Assembly (NCBI GenBank): GCA_029259935.1 | Contig: JAJDEH010000134.1 | Location: 1-17,680 of the forward strand | DNA length: 17,680 nucleotides | Reading direction: 5' to 3' | Origin: Planctomycetota bacterium | GTDB lineage: Bacteria; Planctomycetota; Planctomycetia; Pirellulales; Pirellulaceae | Shown: piece after piece, positions 14,413 through 17,680 of the stretch | Layout of the letters: each line of letters starts with the position of its first letter | Position numbering within the stretch: position 1 is the stretch's first letter | Notes under the pieces: generated by a model | The model's database searches: none | Told to the model about the DNA's origin: nothing | The model's input: only the letters and a program-made list of their open reading frames with translations | Program-made: the position numbers and the translations under genes

Positions 14413-15702
14413 ATGCGGTTAGTCCTGTTCGACCGTTCGACCGAGTCGCGTCAGAATTTTTCACCACTTTCTCTGTGCCGCCCGATCTGGGAACTTCGTT
14501 GCGGAATGACTTCGCTGGGCGAGAAGCTGATCGCCAAGACCGGGGCCAGCGATGTCGCGGGGTTTGTCCCCGATTACATGGCCGATGTCTATCGTGAACA
14601 GACGGGCTCGACGGTCAACGACGCAGCCAGCCTTGCCGGCGAGGATTTGCTGCTGGTCAATGCTCGCGTCAAGGCGGAGAGTTTTGACGTTGAATCGGTC
14701 GGTCCTAGCCAAGTGGCGTTTGACGACGGCGGCGAGTGCTTGTTCGCGCGAATCGCCAAGGAAGACCTACCGCGGCTCAACTCGGATTCCATTGAGGCGC
14801 TGATCGATTCCGCGCGCGAGTCGTTTCCTCGCCACGAAGGCAAAATCGACACCTGGAATTACACGTGGGATCTAATCCTCGCTAACCCCGAGCAATTGAC
14901 GAAGGACTTCGCCTCGGCCGGCCGCCATGGAAACGAAGGATCGGTGGAAGAGCCGTCGGCGATTCGCGGCAGTCGCGGCGACGTCTACATCGCCCCGGGC
15001 GTGAAGATTCACCCGATGGTCGTGTTGGACGCCGAGCACGGGCCGATCTACATCGATGAGGGGGCGGAAATCCATCCGTTCACGCGCATCGAAGGGCCTT
15101 GCTATGTCGGCAAGAAATCGATCTTGCTCGGTGCGAAGTGCCGCGAAGGAAACTCGATCGGTCCGGTCTGCCGCATTGGTGGCGAACTGGAGGAGTCGAT
15201 CATTCAGGGGTACTCCAACAAATACCACGACGGGTTCCTCGGCCACGCCTACGTCGGCGAATGGGTCAACCTGGGCGCGTTGACGACCAACAGCGATCTC
15301 AAAAACGACTATTCGGACGTGTCGGTGATGCTGGACGGCAAGACCGCCATCGATACGGGCTCGCGTAAAGTGGGTTCACTGATCGGCGATCATACCAAGA
15401 CGTCGATCGGGACGCTGTTCAACACCGGGTCTTATGTCGGAGCCATGACCCTGATCGCGGGCACGGGCAAGCCGTTGCCGAAATTCATCCCGTCCTTTGC
15501 CTGGTTCCTCGAGGGTGTCGTCACCAAAGGATTTGGAAAAGGCAAGCTCTTCGGAACGGCCAAGACCGCCATGGGACGACGCGATCTGGAATGGACACCC
15601 GATCTGGAAACCATGTGGAATGAAATTTTTAAGCTCACCGCCGAGCCGCGACTGGAGGCCGTCAAGAAAGGCCGCCGCGCGCTTCGTGCTCAACGAGGAT
15701 AG
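14413..15702 (+). CDS. GlmU-like putative sugar nucleotidyltransferase with left-handed beta-helix
   Basis: 429 aa. The N-terminal part (about 1-180) resembles the putative sugar nucleotidyltransferase family (NTP_transf_4): FSPLSLCRPIWELRCGM at about 16-32 is its hallmark, where classical GlmU would have a G-x-G-T-R-M loop. From about 190 it carries hexapeptide repeats of a left-handed beta-helix (VYIAPGVKIHPMVVL, IYIDEGAEIHPFTRI), then HDGFLGHAYVGEWVNLGALTTNSDLKNDY at about 272-300. This last segment corresponds to the acetyl/acyl-transfer region of GlmU. The predicted role is synthesis or acylation of a nucleotide-activated (amino)sugar; the acyl donor is not known. TAAGGAG at 14398-14404 sits 8 nt before the ATG. 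It is the second gene of the nagB cluster, and the acyl carrier protein gene follows only 12 nt after its stop codon. Confidence 0.85.
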   Translation: MRLVLFDRSTESRQNFSPLSLCRPIWELRCGMTSLGEKLIAKTGASDVAGFVPDYMADVYREQTGSTVNDAASLAGEDLLLVNARVKAESFDVESVGPSQVAFDDGGECLFARIAKEDLPRLNSDSIEALIDSARESFPRHEGKIDTWNYTWDLILANPEQLTKDFASAGRHGNEGSVEEPSAIRGSRGDVYIAPGVKIHPMVVLDAEHGPIYIDEGAEIHPFTRIEGPCYVGKKSILLGAKCREGNSIGPVCRIGGELEESIIQGYSNKYHDGFLGHAYVGEWVNLGALTTNSDLKNDYSDVSVMLDGKTAIDTGSRKVGSLIGDHTKTSIGTLFNTGSYVGAMTLIAGTGKPLPKFIPSFAWFLEGVVTKGFGKGKLFGTAKTAMGRRDLEWTPDLETMWNEIFKLTAEPRLEAVKKGRRALRAQRG

Positions 15703-15714
15703 GAGTTTGATAGA

Positions 15715-15969
15715 ATGCCAAGTGTGCAAGATCGTGTTATCGAAGTGACCGCCCGTGTGTTGCAGTTGGATCCGGCGGACGTCAAGGCTGAACATAATTT
15801 CACCACCGATCTGGGAGCGGAGAGCGTCCAATCGATCGAGTTGGTCGCAATGTTCGAAGAGGAATTCGGCATCGAAATGGACGAAGACGCAGCGCTCTCC
15901 GTGGAATCCGTGGGGACCGCCGCGGACTTCATCGCAAACGTTTGCAAGGAACAAGGCGTCGAAGCCTGA
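15715..15969 (+). CDS. acyl carrier protein
   Basis: 84 aa, typical ACP length and acidity. The carrier motif is LGAESVQSIELVAMFEEEFGIEM at about 33-55. Ser37 is the expected attachment site for the 4'-phosphopantetheine arm, followed by the recognition helix with E42 and EEEFGIE. The usual D-S-L reads E-S-V here, so it is a divergent paralogue rather than the main fatty-acid AcpP. No fabD/fabG/fabF genes lie next to it, unlike the housekeeping acpP locus. AGGAG lies about 10 nt upstream of the ATG, overlapping the end of the previous gene's stop region. It is flanked by the GlmU-like gene (12-nt gap) and a Claisen-type synthase gene (38-nt gap), which suggests a dedicated pathway. Confidence 0.92.
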   Translation: MPSVQDRVIEVTARVLQLDPADVKAEHNFTTDLGAESVQSIELVAMFEEEFGIEMDEDAALSVESVGTAADFIANVCKEQGVEA

Positions 15970-16007
15970 ATTTGAAAAGACAAACCAATCCCCGGAGGAG
16001 TTCATTC

Positions 16008-17420
16008 ATGGCCACCGCCGAAACACGCAAAGACCACCCGCTAGTCAACACAACCGAACCGAATCTGTTGGAAGACGTTTTTGATTACAGCTTGCCGCCA
16101 AAAATTCGTTTCGACGGACCGCTGATCGAGCACATCGACGGCCAGCCCGTCGAGTTCGACCCGAATTCCGCCAAGAAACGAGACATCTTCATCACGGATA
16201 CGACTTTCCGTGACGGCCAGCAGGCGCGTCCGCCCTACACCATCGACCAGATGGTTCATTTGTACGACTTGCTCGCCAAGCTGGGCGGTCCCCAGGGTGT
16301 CATTCGCCAGACGGAGTTCTTCCTGTATACGAAGAACGACCGCGAGACGCTCGACCGCTGTCGCGAATTGGGCCATGAATTTCCCGAGTGCACGGGTTGG
16401 ATTCGCGCGGTCAAGGGCGACTTCCGGCTGGTTAAGGAAGCGGGCCTCAAAGAGACGGGAATGCTCACCAGTTCGTCCGACTACCACATCTTCAACAAGC
16501 TCAAGTTCAAGAGCCGTCAGGAGTGCATGGATTCGTACTGCGAGGTTGTCGACGCCGCTTTTGAAGCGGGCGTGCGGCCACGCTGCCACTTGGAAGATGT
16601 CACGCGCGCCGACTGGGACGGTTTCGTAATGCCGTTTGTCGACCGGTTGATGCGAATGAGCGAACAGGTCCCCGAGGATCAGTCCGTGAAAATTCGCATT
16701 TGCGACACGATGGGCTTCGGCGTCCATTATCCGGGCGTCGAGCTGCCACGCAGCGTTCCGAAGATGATCTACAAGCTGAATCAGGAATGCGGCGTGCCCA
16801 GCGACCGATTGGAATGGCACGGCCACAACGACTTCCATCGCACGCATGCCAACGGCGCGACCGCCTGGCTGTACGGCTGCGACGCCCTGAATGGCACGCT
16901 GTTCGGATTCGGCGAACGTTGCGGAAATCCGCCCGTGGAAGGCGCGATCATCGAGTACATTTCGCTCAAGGAAGATCTCTGCGGGATCCAAACCGAGGTC
17001 ATCACCGAAATGGCGGACTACATGCGGTCGATCGACTTCCCGATTGCGGAGAACTATCCGCTGGTCGGCAAGCACTTCAATACGACGCGCGCCGGCATCC
17101 ACGCGGGCGGGCTGCGCAGCGACGAGCGGATCTATAATATCTTCGATACGACGAGCCTCTTGAATCGGCCGCCGCGCGTGGCGTTAACCGACAAGAGCGG
17201 AACCGACGGCGTTGCCCACTGGGTCAACGAGTTCTTTGGCCTGAAGGACAAGGAACGCATCAGCAAGATCAAGGTCCACAAAGTCGCTCGCTGGGTGATG
17301 GACCAATACGAAGTCGAAGGCCGCATGACCGCGATCAGCGACGAAGAGCTGGAAGCCAAAGTCCAAGAGCTGATGCCCGAGTACTGGGAGAAGTACAAGG
17401 AAAGCCCGGTTCCGGCTTAA
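16008..17420 (+). CDS. HMGL-like Claisen-condensing synthase (isopropylmalate/homocitrate/Re-citrate synthase type)
   Basis: 470 aa from the ATG at 16008, fixed by GGAGGAG at 15994-16000 with 7-nt spacing; the frame is open further upstream into the ACP gene but that part is not conserved-looking. The TIM-barrel motifs of the family are present: ITDTTFRDGQQ (R68, D69, Q71), WHGHND with metal-binding H271 and H273, and GERCGNPP at 302-309. The linker subdomain follows (RAGIHAGG, YNIFD, TDKSGTDGVAHW at about 361-404). The protein then ends with a short helical tail; the regulatory LeuA dimer domain of classical 2-isopropylmalate synthase is absent. Such enzymes join acetyl-CoA to a 2-oxoacid. 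The insertion-rich motifs (RPPYT after the RDGQQ, DFHRTHAN) remind me of Re-citrate synthase-like members, but the substrate is unproven. Last gene of the cluster. Confidence 0.88.
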   Translation: MATAETRKDHPLVNTTEPNLLEDVFDYSLPPKIRFDGPLIEHIDGQPVEFDPNSAKKRDIFITDTTFRDGQQARPPYTIDQMVHLYDLLAKLGGPQGVIRQTEFFLYTKNDRETLDRCRELGHEFPECTGWIRAVKGDFRLVKEAGLKETGMLTSSSDYHIFNKLKFKSRQECMDSYCEVVDAAFEAGVRPRCHLEDVTRADWDGFVMPFVDRLMRMSEQVPEDQSVKIRICDTMGFGVHYPGVELPRSVPKMIYKLNQECGVPSDRLEWHGHNDFHRTHANGATAWLYGCDALNGTLFGFGERCGNPPVEGAIIEYISLKEDLCGIQTEVITEMADYMRSIDFPIAENYPLVGKHFNTTRAGIHAGGLRSDERIYNIFDTTSLLNRPPRVALTDKSGTDGVAHWVNEFFGLKDKERISKIKVHKVARWVMDQYEVEGRMTAISDEELEAKVQELMPEYWEKYKESPVPA

Positions 17421-17530
17421 GACGCCGCCGGCCGATTTGGGCGGAGAAAGCAGCCGACCAATGCAGCCAGCCATTCTCAGCTCTAATGGATGAATGCGCT
17501 CTTGATGAGTTGCACGCGGTAATCCGTCGT

Positions 17531-17560
17531 GGGAGAATCGTTGCGATACGATTCCTTCCC
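17531..17560 (+). promoter_or_regulatory. hairpin immediately upstream of the amidohydrolase ribosome-binding site
   Basis: GAATCGT at 17535-17541 pairs with ACGATTC at 17548-17554 around a 6-nt loop. The stem extends through GGGA (17531-17534) with TCCC (17557-17560) across a 2-nt bulge. It ends 3 nt before the GGAG at 17564-17567. This placement suits translational control or an operator; no tail of T residues follows. Confidence 0.35.
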
Positions 17561-17573
17561 GGCGGAGACTCGC

Positions 17574-17680
17574 ATGCGTGTTTTATCTTGCGTTCTGCTC
17601 GTTGCTTGGCTGGCTGTCCCCGTGGAAGCCGCCGCGCCATACGATCTAGTGATTCGCAACGGCACGATTGTCGACGGTAC
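17574..17680 (+). CDS. exported metal-dependent amidohydrolase (D-aminoacylase type), 5' part only
   Basis: Only the first 35 codons are in the window; the gene runs off the right edge. MRVLSCVLLVAWLAVPVEAAA is a clear Sec signal peptide (possible cleavage after the V-E-A). The following PYDLVIRNGTIVDG is the characteristic first beta-strand of the amidohydrolase superfamily as seen in D-aminoacylases, N-acyl-D-amino-acid deacylases and dihydroorotases. The metal-binding HxH motif should follow just past the edge. GGAG at 17564-17567 sits 6 nt before the ATG. The gap to the synthase gene is 153 bp with a hairpin in it, so it may have its own control. Substrate class cannot be told from this fragment. 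Confidence 0.75.
   Translation, partial: MRVLSCVLLVAWLAVPVEAAAPYDLVIRNGTIVDG

Noticed and set aside
16041..17102. 353-codon minus-strand frame antisense to the synthase gene
   Set aside because: Shadow of a strongly supported gene with Shine-Dalgarno and catalytic motifs on the plus strand.
17421..17444. CCGCC/GGCGG hairpin after the synthase gene as a terminator
   Set aside because: Only five base pairs and no T-run follows, so it is too weak to call.

Overview
The window looks like chromosomal DNA of a planctomycete, probably a Pirellulales-type member. This is inferred from gene content: a formylglycine-type sulfatase with a signal peptide and a C-terminal jelly-roll-like extension, a DUF11-repeat lipoprotein, a secreted-type thioredoxin-fold protein, a Gfo/Idh/MocA oxidoreductase, a stand-alone LigD phosphoesterase-type protein and short GC-rich intergenic palindromes. 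No rRNA, tRNA, CRISPR array, integrase or insertion sequence was recognised, so this reads as core or ordinary genomic sequence rather than a mobile island.

Layout: (1) 185-3360, minus strand: a MoxR/CobS-like AAA+ ATPase followed by a protein that joins an HExxH metallopeptidase-like region to a C-terminal von Willebrand A (VWA) domain. (2) 3361-3867: a gene-free spacer with two hairpins. (3) 3868-4632, plus: a small membrane-anchored protein of unknown function, whose 3' end overlaps a convergent LigD-phosphoesterase-like gene (4599-4967, minus) that lies just downstream of a large DUF11 lipoprotein gene (5008-7635, minus). (4) 7822-10429, minus: a TerB-like protein, a Gfo/Idh/MocA oxidoreductase and a thioredoxin-fold protein, each with its own spacer. 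The thioredoxin-fold gene is followed by a hairpin that looks like an intrinsic terminator. (5) 10800-12971, minus: a secreted sulfatase. (6) 12972-13505: a structured divergent spacer. Its main element is a 119-bp segment closed by a perfect 11-bp inverted repeat with further hairpins inside. (7) 13506-17420, plus: a tight four-gene cluster of glucosamine-6-phosphate deaminase (nagB), a GlmU-like sugar nucleotidyltransferase/left-handed beta-helix protein, an acyl carrier protein and an HMGL-like Claisen-condensing synthase (2-isopropylmalate, homocitrate or Re-citrate synthase type). (8) 17574 to the end: the start of an exported metal-dependent amidohydrolase.

How the genes may work together: the AAA+ and VWA genes form a classic remodelling pair, here with a possible metalloprotease centre. 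The sulfatase is divergent from nagB and a GlmU-like gene, which would fit desulfation of sulfated (amino)sugar polymers followed by amino-sugar catabolism or recycling, but this is inference from position only. The acyl carrier protein placed between an LbH sugar enzyme and a Claisen-type synthase is the most unusual neighbourhood. The best candidates for something undescribed are this ACP cluster, the HExxH-VWA/AAA+ pair and the structured element at 13161-13279.
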